From: Solimicrobium sp040544425
GTDB lineage: Bacteria; Pseudomonadota; Gammaproteobacteria; Burkholderiales; Burkholderiaceae_D
Length of the DNA stretch: 64,000 bases
Direction: 5' to 3'
Assembly: GCA_040544425.1 (NCBI GenBank)
Contig: JBEONO010000012.1
Location: forward strand, 67,808-131,807
Of the stretch, positions 56,815 to 64,000 are shown in pieces. Position 1 is the stretch's first letter; each line of letters starts with the position of its first letter. The notes below the pieces were generated by a model. That model searched no databases. It had not been told where the DNA came from and saw only the letters and a program-made list of their open reading frames with translations. A program made the position numbers and the translations under genes.

Positions 56815-56970
56815 GCATGCTGTCCAATTCGAGCAATTCGGCTAGCCGCTAGTGCTCAAGGAACTCGACATCCCCACAGTGCGGGCGAGATCTTGGTCAA
56901 GACCGAGGCCTGCGGCGTCTGCATACCGACCTGCACGCCGCCAGCGGCGATTGGCCACTGAAGCTGGCGC
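56815..56970 (+). pseudogene. Zinc alcohol dehydrogenase N-terminal relic
   Basis: MHAVQFEQFG, TAG, PLVLKELDIPT, a small frame change, then GEILVKTEACGVC with a lost His before DLHAASGDWP in another frame. It is the start of an AdhP-like enzyme fused behind the SDR relic by a deletion. Nothing of the rest is found. Confidence 0.75.
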
Positions 56971-57324
56971 ACAGTCAACATCGCTGGTATCGCATGCCTT
57001 GTTCGATGACCGTGAAGTGCAGGATTTTCTGGACGTGGATCATCTGGCGACCGCCCTCAACGCGGCGCGCCAATTACCTTGTCTAGTGATCCAGCCAGAG
57101 CGGGTAGAGTTGCGCGGCAATCGACATCTCAGCGCTTCTATGGCGCAAGCCTTTTTCGCTTGTCCGGTTGTTGTCGGGGCGGATGTTAGCCGCATCGTGT
57201 TTGCGACACCAGACTCGATCGCAACAGGCAAGACCAGGCGCAAAATGAACTGACATCGAGCGTGTAACGTCTGGCCTGCGAGCAGGAACTAGCGAGGATT
57301 GGCGCGCAGGGCAAACAAAGTCTG

Positions 57325-57624
57325 GTGCGCATGCTGGTCGCAATGCAGTGCGAGTGCCGCAGCGTGCAGGAAATGGCAACGGCCTTAAAGATCAGTGCGC
57401 GTTCATTGCACCGTCTGTTGGCGCGGGAAGGTGCATCGTATTTTTCAATCGCGGAAAACGTCAGGTTCGAGCGCGCCAAACGGTTGCTGCTCGCTGGACT
57501 TAGCACCCAGGAAGTGGCCGAACAATTGGCGTATTCCGACGAGCGCAGCTTCCGGCGTGCCTTTAAACGCTGGGCCTTATCGAGCCCCGCTTTATTTCGT
57601 CAATTACAAAAACCGGCCAGCTAG
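57325..57624 (+). pseudogene. AraC-type regulator, C-terminal half
   Basis: 99 residues with two helix-turn-helix motifs: SVQEMATALKISARSLHRLLA and STQEVAEQLAYSDERSFRRAF, then the AraC ending KRWALSSPALFRQL. The frame starts at a GTG without a clear ribosome binding site, and the upstream DNA (56971-57324) shows no ligand-binding domain in one frame, though weak AraC-like residues (RVELRGNRHLSASM) occur. Probably a truncated OruR/ArcR-type regulator. Confidence 0.7.
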
Positions 57625-58062
57625 AACATCAGCAAAAAAAACTATGTTCATTCCGCGCTTGGATAGCTGCGATTGCGCAGTTCAATACGGCTGATGCAAG
57701 GGGCAATTGCTCGAAACTACAATAGGCGGATGTTGATCCTGTGTGCCTATGCCTGTGCCTGCTAAAGACTGAAAGCGGCCGCTCAGCGACGCCCACTCAA
57801 CAGCAGGTGAAGGTCGACATTCTATATTGCGGTCGTTCGCAGACCTCAAATGATCAGTTCATTTTCAAGAACGGGATTCGTTCAAGGAGTGCACACGAAT
57901 AATCGCGGCGGTTTGACATCGATCATCTCGGCATCGGAAATTTGCCCCATTAAGTTTGGAAATACCTTACTTCGAACGCTCTTAAATGAATTCAAATCTC
58001 GATGAATCATAACCAAAGGGGTCAGCCTCACATTCTTTTCCCAATCAAACCTAGAACTAAAC
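57625..58062. other. Gene-free stretch
   Basis: No supportable gene. The part from about 58012 (AACCAAAGGGGTCAGCCTC) resembles leaders of REP-associated transposase genes. Otherwise nothing recognised. Confidence 0.4.
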
Positions 58063-58206
58063 CATGCTACGTCGCGCACGCATTAAGTTAGCGGATATTC
58101 CGCCGCATCTTGTACAAAGAGGCGTCAATCGAGAGGCCTGCTTTTTTCCGATGAAGATTACAGTCTACTGTCTTCCCGTATTTGTCGGCCATGACAGACA
58201 AACCTA
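58063..58206 (+). pseudogene. REP-associated tyrosine transposase relic (Y1/IS200-like)
   Basis: MLRRARIKLADIPPHLVQRG, VNREACFF and, after a one-base slip in a T run (near 58146), SDEDYSLLSS. This is the N-terminal start of RAYT proteins. The rest is absent. Confidence 0.7.
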
Positions 58207-58329
58207 GACTGATTGCAAACGGTCAAGTCGTCTCTATCTAAAATAGAGATAACCTCATTCGGTTAATTCACTACCAAGCGTCTAGTGTTCTACTCCACGT
58301 AGAACAAACCCAGCTTCTTTGATGCGGTA

Positions 58330-60408
58330 TCAGGCCGCCTCGAATCTGCGGATTTCGAACAACGCCTCACTCAGGTTCATCTCGCCTGCTTCCATTAGCT
58401 TGCCAACAAGATGCTCGGTCAGCGGCTTGAACTTACCTAGTACGGCCTTGGTTTCACCGTATAGGCGCTCGCTCTGCGCTTCCATGATGCTGCGCGTTTC
58501 CTCGTCAACTTCGCGACGGCCGCTTTGGCTATCACGGTCGAGTACACCGAAGTTGAGACGGGTCTTGCGGTACATACTCATCTCGCCCACGGCGTGGTGC
58601 AGCAGTTCCGTTACGCGGGTGATGTCGTTGTGCGCTCCATTGGTAGTGCCTTGCTCGCCAAAGAACAGTTCCTCGTTAGCCATACCGCCCAGCAACACTC
58701 GAACCTCGTGTTCAATGTCACCCTTGGTCATAAGTAGGTTGGCACCCTGCTTGTGAAAGACGAAACCCAACGCATTGGTGCGCGCGTTGGCCTTGAGCGA
58801 AATCTTGATGGTCTTGATATCAGCCAGGAGCTGCTCCCAGTTACCGTTGGTAAGCTTGCGTTCGTGCTCGAAGTCCACCAGAAAGTGACCCCATTCATGC
58901 ACAGCAATAATGCGGCGGTCACGCTCGCGTTCTTCGGTGGTATGGCTATTGACGTTGCCCACCAGTACGCGCTCGGCGGCCAACATCAAGGTATCGGCGC
59001 CGATCATCTCGCTAGCTTGCACGGCGCTGATGCCAGCCTGGTTGACGATGGTCTCCAAGTCGGCGGGACTGCGACCCTCGGTCACGGCCACCAAGTGGCG
59101 CAGGTCCAGATCGGGCAGTACCTTCTCAGCGCGCCGGGCCAGATAGTGGTCGATGATGGCCGTCCGTTCTTCCCGGTTGGGCATGCGAAAGTCTACCTTC
59201 ATTTGAAAGCGACGTAGCATCGCCTCGTCCATCTGCATGGTTTCGCTGTTGAAGTTGCTGGCCACGATCCAGATGATTTCCGCGTCGTTCTTGCTGCGCA
59301 CGCCATCGAGAACGGACAGAAGTGTGTTCGCCGTGTCATCGTCGAACTTGCGGCGCCCACCGCGTTTCATGAAAAGATCCTGCGCCTCATCTAGGAACAC
59401 TATGCAGTGCTTGCGTCGCTTGGCCATGGCCATGATGCGGCTGAGCGTATTTGAACCACCGGCCACGAAGCCCGTTTCCAGATTGGCTGCTGAGTGGAAC
59501 AGAATCGGAAGCTTCAGTTCTTTGGCCAGGTAGCTGGCCAGCTTGGTCTTGCCGGTACCGGCCGGCCCGCTGAACATCACGTTGAAAGGTTTGCTGATGC
59601 CGTACTCGGCATAGGCCGCACGGCGCTGATACTGATCCGTGATCTGTGCTACCTCGGCCTTGATGTCATCCATACCCACCAGGTCGTCAATTGAGCCGAG
59701 CACCTGTGTCGGCTCGACAAACTTGAGCGACTTGAACTGCCCTTTAAACTGAAAATATACGAAGGCCAGCAGGCCAATGGTCAGCGCGGCAGACAGCACG
59801 CCGCTGACGGCTGCCTTCCAGCCGTCTTTCTCGGACTGTGGACGGGCGTCAGCAAAGCGCAGATCCAGGCGCGCTATCAATTCCTGGTTGCTGTCGCTGA
59901 GCTCAGCGCGCGGAATAAAGGCGAGCTTGCCACCCCACGGCGCGGTGACGGCCTTGTCGGTAAATATCTTGGTCTCCATGTCGCTGGGATAATACGCATA
60001 CTGTTTTGCCTGAGATTCGATCAGGATGATGCGCTCCGACACGTTCCACATCAATGGAGTGTAAATCACCGTGATGTGCTCAACTGGCTTCGTTTCCAGA
60101 AAGCTCAACATCGAGCCGATGCCGAACACCACGGGCAGTTTGTCGTTGAGCGTCCACATACCCTCGCCTGCTTTTCCGGCAACCGTCATCGCCTTGACCT
60201 GCTCGGCCACGGCGGCCTGTTTGTGCATGAGCGTGAATGAATAGATGGCGGTGGCCGGGATCAGAATAATGATGGCCAGCACCGTCAGCTTGACGAAAAC
60301 CGACTGAATCACAAACCAGTCCTGCAGACGACTGGCGGCCTTCTCGACCGCGCGCCAGGGGCCAGTTGCCGTGGGCACCGTATCGTCGGATTTCGATAAA
60401 TTTGACAT
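58330..60408 (-). CDS. Divergent membrane-anchored FtsH-like AAA protease
   Basis: A 692-aa protein. One hydrophobic segment near residues 40-65 (VFVKLTVLAIIILIPATAI) and a second near 205-225 bracket a periplasmic part of about 140 residues, longer than in ordinary FtsH. Then AAA: GPAGTGKTKLAS, CIVFLDEAQDLFM, and a sensor region RRFQMKVDF; and an M41-like peptidase with HEWGH in AVHEWGHFLVD and the ligand region GAHNDITRVTEL. The frame opens at 60471 but AAAGAT supports the ATG at 60408. A second FtsH-like protease on an island points to stress or proteostasis; its substrate is unknown. Confidence 0.85.
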   Translation of the reverse strand: MSNLSKSDDTVPTATGPWRAVEKAASRLQDWFVIQSVFVKLTVLAIIILIPATAIYSFTLMHKQAAVAEQVKAMTVAGKAGEGMWTLNDKLPVVFGIGSMLSFLETKPVEHITVIYTPLMWNVSERIILIESQAKQYAYYPSDMETKIFTDKAVTAPWGGKLAFIPRAELSDSNQELIARLDLRFADARPQSEKDGWKAAVSGVLSAALTIGLLAFVYFQFKGQFKSLKFVEPTQVLGSIDDLVGMDDIKAEVAQITDQYQRRAAYAEYGISKPFNVMFSGPAGTGKTKLASYLAKELKLPILFHSAANLETGFVAGGSNTLSRIMAMAKRRKHCIVFLDEAQDLFMKRGGRRKFDDDTANTLLSVLDGVRSKNDAEIIWIVASNFNSETMQMDEAMLRRFQMKVDFRMPNREERTAIIDHYLARRAEKVLPDLDLRHLVAVTEGRSPADLETIVNQAGISAVQASEMIGADTLMLAAERVLVGNVNSHTTEERERDRRIIAVHEWGHFLVDFEHERKLTNGNWEQLLADIKTIKISLKANARTNALGFVFHKQGANLLMTKGDIEHEVRVLLGGMANEELFFGEQGTTNGAHNDITRVTELLHHAVGEMSMYRKTRLNFGVLDRDSQSGRREVDEETRSIMEAQSERLYGETKAVLGKFKPLTEHLVGKLMEAGEMNLSEALFEIRRFEAA

Positions 60409-60438
60409 GGTAATCTTTCGTAACTGGTGATAAGCGAT

Positions 60439-60454
60439 GTTCCGAAACCGGAAC
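60439..60454. promoter_or_regulatory. Dyad in the leader of the FtsH-like gene
   Basis: GTTCCG-AAAC-CGGAAC, a perfect 6-bp dyad 31 bp upstream of the start at 60408. Could be an operator or a small hairpin. Only the symmetry supports it. Confidence 0.4.
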
Positions 60455-60814
60455 ACGCTATTGACGATCACGCTATGCCGAAACCTCTTTAGGCAGCAAC
60501 TGGGGAGAAGAGTCTTTAAGAAACTTCAGCCAAGAGTTGGCGCTTGATACAGGCATCAAGGTTCCGGTTAACTTTCATGATCACAAGATAAAATGTCACG
60601 GCAGTTTTCCCTTCATAGATAGAAACCTTACTTTATGCATTGGCAAATGAAGTTCTGCCACAAGTTTTACACCGCAAGACACTTTGTTCGTATTATTTCG
60701 TTGTTGCCGATCAGGTGCTCTTTACTCTTCACGAACGCCGGAACGAAAACCCATGGAAGCCGCACCCAGTAGGCTTTACGGGGCGTGGTTTTCTGTGTTT
60801 CGTCCAGACACTAA
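60455..60814. other. Gene-free stretch between FtsH-like gene and small peptide gene
   Basis: No gene supported. The frames running through it are short and without ribosome binding sites. Nothing else recognised. Confidence 0.4.
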
Positions 60815-60889
60815 TTATCTAAACCCGAAAAACGATAAGACAGCAATGATGATGACTATTACGCCAACGATGTAGACGATTCTGTTCAT
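60815..60889 (-). CDS. 24-aa hydrophobic membrane peptide
   Basis: MNRIVYIVGVIVIIIAVL followed by SFFGFR and TAA. The ATG at 60889 has the strong site AGGGGAAATCTC just upstream. It is a single hydrophobic helix with a basic N-terminus and basic end. Many proteobacterial genomes carry similar tiny peptides that lie near stress-inducible genes. Function unknown. Confidence 0.65.
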   Translation of the reverse strand: MNRIVYIVGVIVIIIAVLSFFGFR

Positions 60890-61304
60890 GAGATTTCCCC
60901 TTTCGCGAGGATTGAATGAGTTAAAAGATCGAAGCGAGTGCCTGGAAAATTTGCAACACAAGCATGTTAATCGTACATCGTAAGGCTATGGCGCTCGGTG
61001 CGGCAGCACGCATAACGCCAGATAGTTCTATGCGCAGATCAACAATAATCTCGATGAATGGATCCCTCATCTCTCAACACATCACTATTGCCGCCTGCTG
61101 ATTGCGGGTGGTGGAATTATGGCCGCCAATAAATATGTCTTCAAAGACATAATCAACGTTTGGTCATCATGTAACTTTTCAACCAGAAAAGCATCATCGA
61201 ACGTGTGACACCGCACAGAAGTAATTTTTCGAGAGCTTACAATGAAAGCCGCTAGAGAACCTTTCGAGATCGCTCGAAAGGTGACATCAACAAAGGAGAA
61301 CGAT
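60890..61304. other. Intergenic DNA between divergent small genes
   Basis: Includes the leader hairpin at 61259-61282 and probably both promoters. No other gene supported. Confidence 0.4.
61259..61282 (+). promoter_or_regulatory. Perfect leader hairpin of the DUF3309 gene
   Basis: ACCTTTCGAG - ATCG - CTCGAAAGGT: a 10-bp stem with a 4-base loop. It ends 22 bp before the DUF3309 ATG and close to its AAAGGAGAA site, and has no T-run. It could be a regulatory or stabilising RNA structure. Confidence 0.65.
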
Positions 61305-61463
61305 ATGAGCTTAGGAATGATCTTTCTAATTATTTTGGTATTGGCGCTGGTAGGCGCCATTCCAGCGTGGTCGCACAGTAGCAGTTGGGGCTATGGACCC
61401 AGCGGCGGCATCGGCTTGGTACTGGTGATCGTGTTGATCTTATTCTTACTTGGCAAAATCTAG
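61305..61463 (+). CDS. DUF3309 family small membrane protein
   Basis: 52 aa: MSLGMIFLIILVLALVGAIP, WSHSSSWGYGPSGGIGLVL and a second hydrophobic helix ending LLGKI. This is the typical two-helix DUF3309 protein. AAAGGAGAAC before the ATG at 61305 is an excellent site, so I reject the longer start at 61242. Function unknown; often induced by stress. Confidence 0.9.
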   Translation: MSLGMIFLIILVLALVGAIPAWSHSSSWGYGPSGGIGLVLVIVLILFLLGKI

Positions 61464-61714
61464 TCGAAAATTTTATCGGCTTATAACAGGAGCAATTAAC
61501 AAGACTCCATATCTGTCCAAGCAATTTTCGTGCATTACTAATGTGAGCCGGATTAAATTTGAAATTGGTTTGGGGCTTCAGCCAAATTGACCCTTGATGT
61601 GATATATCCCTGAAATAAAGAGTTCTGCCCGGAAAATGTAACGAAGACGATCCCTTGTTTGCCTGATTCATCTGATGATTTTATGGCCAGCAGTCGATGA
61701 TATTTGAAGCAATT
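61464..61714. other. Intergenic DNA before the ispH leader
   Basis: No gene supported. AT-rich, with probable promoter elements I cannot place with certainty. Confidence 0.35.
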
Positions 61715-61759
61715 TTTAGCAGCAGTGCTTTGTTTTTGTCATGGAATACTGCTGCTAAA
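61715..61759 (+). promoter_or_regulatory. 12-bp inverted repeat in the ispH leader
   Basis: TTTAGCAGCAGT (61715-61726) and ACTGCTGCTAAA (61748-61759) pair perfectly over a 21-base loop, followed by TTTT. It is 41 bp before the ispH TTG. It may be a terminator of upstream transcription or an attenuator of ispH. Confidence 0.65.
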
Positions 61760-61800
61760 TTTTGCGCAAGACCTGCACACTACGAGTCGAAGGAGATATA

Positions 61801-62766
61801 TTGAATTCAGAAATACTGCTTGCCCAACCGCGTGGATTTTGTGCAGGTGTTGAGCGCGCGATCGCAATAGTTGAGCGAGCGCTCACGAAGTTTGGCGCAC
61901 CGATCTACGTACGTCACGAGATCGTACACAATGCCTATGTCGTCAATGAGTTGCGCAACAAAGGCGCAGTGTTTGTTAATGAATTGCATGACATACCGAA
62001 CGGAAGCAACGTCATTTTTTCCGCGCACGGCGTCTCCAAAGCCGTACAAGATGAAGCGGATAGACGTGGCTTGAAAGTATTTGATGCAACCTGCCCTTTG
62101 GTGAGCAAGGTGCACATCGAGGTAGAAAAAATGCGTCGTGAAGGGCGTGAAATTATTATGATCGGGCACGAGGGACATCCAGAGGTCGAAGGCACCATGG
62201 GTCAGTCGAAACAAGGTATGTACCTGGTAGAGACGGTCCGTGATGTAGAAAAACCGCAAGTGACTAATCCAGGCATGCTGGCCTATGTGTCGCAAACCAC
62301 TTTATCCATCGAAGATACGGTTGAAATCATTCGCGTACTAAAACATAAATATCCTAGCATTGCCGAACCGAAAAAAGGCGATATTTGCTACGCGACCACA
62401 AACCGGCAGGAGGCAGTGAAGTTCATGGCGCCGCAAGTAGATCTCGTCATCGTTATCGGCAGCCAGAATAGTTCGAACTCCAAGCGTCTGCGTGAAGTCG
62501 CGGAAAAAAATTGGGCGACCGCCTACATGGTAGACAGCGCTGAACAAATTGATCCAGCATGGATGGTCGGAAAAATACGCGTCGGCGTCACCGCTGGCGC
62601 TTCAGCACCGGAAATTCTGGTACAGCTTGTCATCGATCGATTGAAAGACTGCGGCGCGAAAAGCGTGCGAACTCTGGACGGTGTGGAAGAGCGCATTACT
62701 TTTCCATTACCAATGGAATTGAGCAGACGTCAGACCACCGAAAATTTAAGCCAACCCAATACCTGA
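61801..62766 (+). CDS. ispH: 4-hydroxy-3-methylbut-2-enyl diphosphate reductase
   Basis: Last step of the MEP isoprenoid pathway, giving IPP and DMAPP. The three [4Fe-4S] cysteines are in GFCAGVERA, DATCPLVSKV and GDICYATTNRQ, with the substrate motif IGSQNSSNSKRL. AAGGAGATATA ahead makes the TTG at 61801 the start (LNSEILLAQPRGF), giving 321 aa. The frame continues upstream to 61762 without a site. Most betaproteobacteria have their housekeeping ispH elsewhere, so this is probably a second copy on the island, paired with a prenyltransferase. The TTG start may keep expression low. Confidence 0.92.
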   Translation: MNSEILLAQPRGFCAGVERAIAIVERALTKFGAPIYVRHEIVHNAYVVNELRNKGAVFVNELHDIPNGSNVIFSAHGVSKAVQDEADRRGLKVFDATCPLVSKVHIEVEKMRREGREIIMIGHEGHPEVEGTMGQSKQGMYLVETVRDVEKPQVTNPGMLAYVSQTTLSIEDTVEIIRVLKHKYPSIAEPKKGDICYATTNRQEAVKFMAPQVDLVIVIGSQNSSNSKRLREVAEKNWATAYMVDSAEQIDPAWMVGKIRVGVTAGASAPEILVQLVIDRLKDCGAKSVRTLDGVEERITFPLPMELSRRQTTENLSQPNT

Positions 62767-62868
62767 TTTACATTCAGCTTCATCAAATTACCTGCGAGAT
62801 GTCGTCGAAATTACATCGGCTTGCATTTGTGTTGTATCGCCCCACATCATTTTGGAATAAGGCTTGAA

Positions 62869-63483
62869 ATGGCAAAAAATAATATCCCGCGCCACGTAGG
62901 TTTCATTCAAGATGGAAATCGCCGCTGGGCCTCAGACCATAGCCTCTCGAAAGAAGCTGGCTATGCGCGCGGCATCGAACCAGGGTTGCTGCTGTTCGAG
63001 CAATGTAAGGAATACGGGATCGAGGAGACTTCGATCTATTGTTTTACCCAGGACAACACCAAGCGGCCTACTATTCAGAAACAGGCATTCAGCGAGGCCA
63101 GCGTTGCCTTTGCCTCCGAGATCGTCCGCCGTGGAGCGGCGCTGTTGGTGGTCGGCGATGAGACTTCGGCGCAATTCCCGGCATCGCTAACTGAATTCCG
63201 ACAACGGCAGGGCGTTGGAATGAAGGTGAATTTACTCGTCAACTATGGCTGGGAATGGGACCTGGCCGGTCTTAAAAACGGTGGCCTGCGTTCAGATGAC
63301 GTTACCCGTCTGGATTTGATTGTACGATGGGGCGGAGGATGCCGGTTGAGCGGCTTTCTCCCGGTGCAATCGGTTTATGCGGATTTCTATATCAGGGACG
63401 AATATTGGCCAGATTTTGATCCACAGCATTTTGAGCAAGCACTCGCCTGGTATAAAAAACAGGACCAGACACTCGGAGGATAG
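62869..63483 (+). CDS. Divergent cis-prenyltransferase (UppS family)
   Basis: A 204-aa member of the undecaprenyl diphosphate synthase fold, shorter than UppS (about 250). HVGFIQDGNRRWA (residues about 6-18) holds the catalytic Asp. The second motif reads LIVRWGGGCRLSGFLPV then QSVYADFY: the Glu of GGE is Gly, the Trp of LLWQ is Val (PVQ) and the final Glu is Asp. WPDFDPQHFEQAL near the C-terminus is conserved. Product chain length is therefore not predictable. It follows ispH by 102 bp on the same strand, so both probably make one isoprenoid. Confidence 0.85.
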   Translation: MAKNNIPRHVGFIQDGNRRWASDHSLSKEAGYARGIEPGLLLFEQCKEYGIEETSIYCFTQDNTKRPTIQKQAFSEASVAFASEIVRRGAALLVVGDETSAQFPASLTEFRQRQGVGMKVNLLVNYGWEWDLAGLKNGGLRSDDVTRLDLIVRWGGGCRLSGFLPVQSVYADFYIRDEYWPDFDPQHFEQALAWYKKQDQTLGG

Positions 63484-63684
63484 TAATTTCGTGGATGCCA
63501 GGTAATCGTTAATACATTCGCGGCCGAGTAAGCCAAGTGGTATTGCTTTATCAATGCTGTAGAGCCCAATTTTTCTCTATGAAATCGATTGGCAATCAGT
63601 TGTGATGAAAGGCCGCACAACAAAAATTGTATTGCTTCGTAAAATTACTGGTTTTTTCAAATGAAAACTGCGCATTTCCCACTT

Positions 63685-63873
63685 TTACTTGCGACGAGAT
63701 ATCAATATCCCGATCAATATACCGGTGCCAACAGCCATCGCAATAGATTGAAATGGCCTACCTTTGATAAGGTTGCTTGTCGCATCAATGCTCTGGCTCG
63801 CTCTTACGCGAGCGTCACCAATTTCATGATTAACAACATCCTTGGTTATAGCAATCTGCTCAAGCAGTTTCAC
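63685..63873 (-). CDS. Short YqjD/ElaB/DUF883-like membrane-anchor protein
   Basis: 62 aa from a GTG: KLLEQIAITKDVVNHEIG, then SNLIKGRPFQSIAMAVGTGI and a C-terminal hydrophobic helix with ending SRRK. DUF883 proteins (YqjD, ElaB) have this end and a longer coiled coil in front. The open frame extends only about 12 codons upstream before a stop and lacks an ATG, so it may be a 5'-truncated remnant. Confidence 0.6.
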   Translation of the reverse strand: MKLLEQIAITKDVVNHEIGDARVRASQSIDATSNLIKGRPFQSIAMAVGTGILIGILISRRK

Positions 63874-63939
63874 TTTTTCGATATGTAAATCATCGCTTGA
63901 CGGAATTTTTCAAGCTAGTTGTCGCCTAAAAGTAAATTT

Positions 63940-64000
63940 TTATGCCGCCAGTTTCAGTTCCTGATACACCTCCTTATGATTTAATTGTTCCTTTGTAGTT
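63940..64000 (-). CDS. C-terminal end of an unidentified gene at the right edge
   Basis: About 20 codons reading TTKEQLNHKEVYQELKLAA then TAA. The gene lies mostly beyond the window. I do not recognise it; a transposase end is possible. Confidence 0.3.
   Translation of the reverse strand, partial: TTKEQLNHKEVYQELKLAA

Noticed and set aside
57882..58079. Minus-strand frame of 65 codons
   Set aside because: No start signal and no recognisable family; it overlaps the leader of the transposase relic.
60640..60875. Two plus-strand frames of about 60 codons
   Set aside because: No ribosome binding site, no family resemblance, and the 24-codon minus-strand gene explains part of the region better.

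Overview
The left part of the window (1 to about 26.6 kb) is an ordinary betaproteobacterial chromosome. The block carA-carB-greA-DUF4149 / yhbY / rlmE-ftsH-folP-glmM, followed by comEC-tatD, an ABC transporter and queE-queD-tadA-ldcA-ybiT, points to Burkholderiales, most likely Oxalobacteraceae (Herminiimonas, Undibacterium or Herbaspirillum-like). This rests on gene content and order; no rRNA or tRNA gene is visible.

From about 26.6 kb to the right edge the window is accessory DNA. Behind queE lies a hairpin terminator, then an 18-bp sequence whose minus-strand reading ends in the peptide TIEWE-stop, as GuaA proteins do. The same 18 bp recurs at 32.67 kb, each time followed by about 0.4 kb of related DNA. 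I read these as attachment-site repeats of two tandem islands in the 3' end of guaA, which would lie beyond the window. The first unit (26.65-32.67 kb) carries hipBA, an AbiE relic and a TOTE-type primase-helicase. The second starts with an orphan AbiEi gene, a DUF6088/AbiEii type IV toxin-antitoxin pair, and a two-gene cassette of a 994-aa PHP/SMC-like ATPase (TrlF-type) plus an Abi_C protein. That cassette is the best candidate for a poorly described defence system. A radC gene and a truncated DUF932 gene (integrative-element backbone) follow, then a group II intron placed just behind a stem-loop.

From 43 to 58 kb there is a cluster of stress-type genes in mid-decay: topoisomerase IB, alcohol dehydrogenase, three fasciclin-domain genes (one a hybrid of the other two), Dps, a deaminase, OsmC, a flavin-nucleotide-binding protein and DUF2177. 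Between them lie relics of an IS91-family transposase, an MFS pump, DsbA-like, ABC, aldehyde dehydrogenase, SDR, alcohol dehydrogenase and AraC genes. Their in-frame stops are mostly TAG.

The right end (58-64 kb) holds a divergent membrane-anchored FtsH-like protease, a 24-aa membrane peptide gene, a DUF3309 peptide, and an IspH plus divergent cis-prenyltransferase pair, with strong hairpins in the leaders of two of these genes. Many starts below were moved from the longest open frame to a position supported by a ribosome binding site or by family length.
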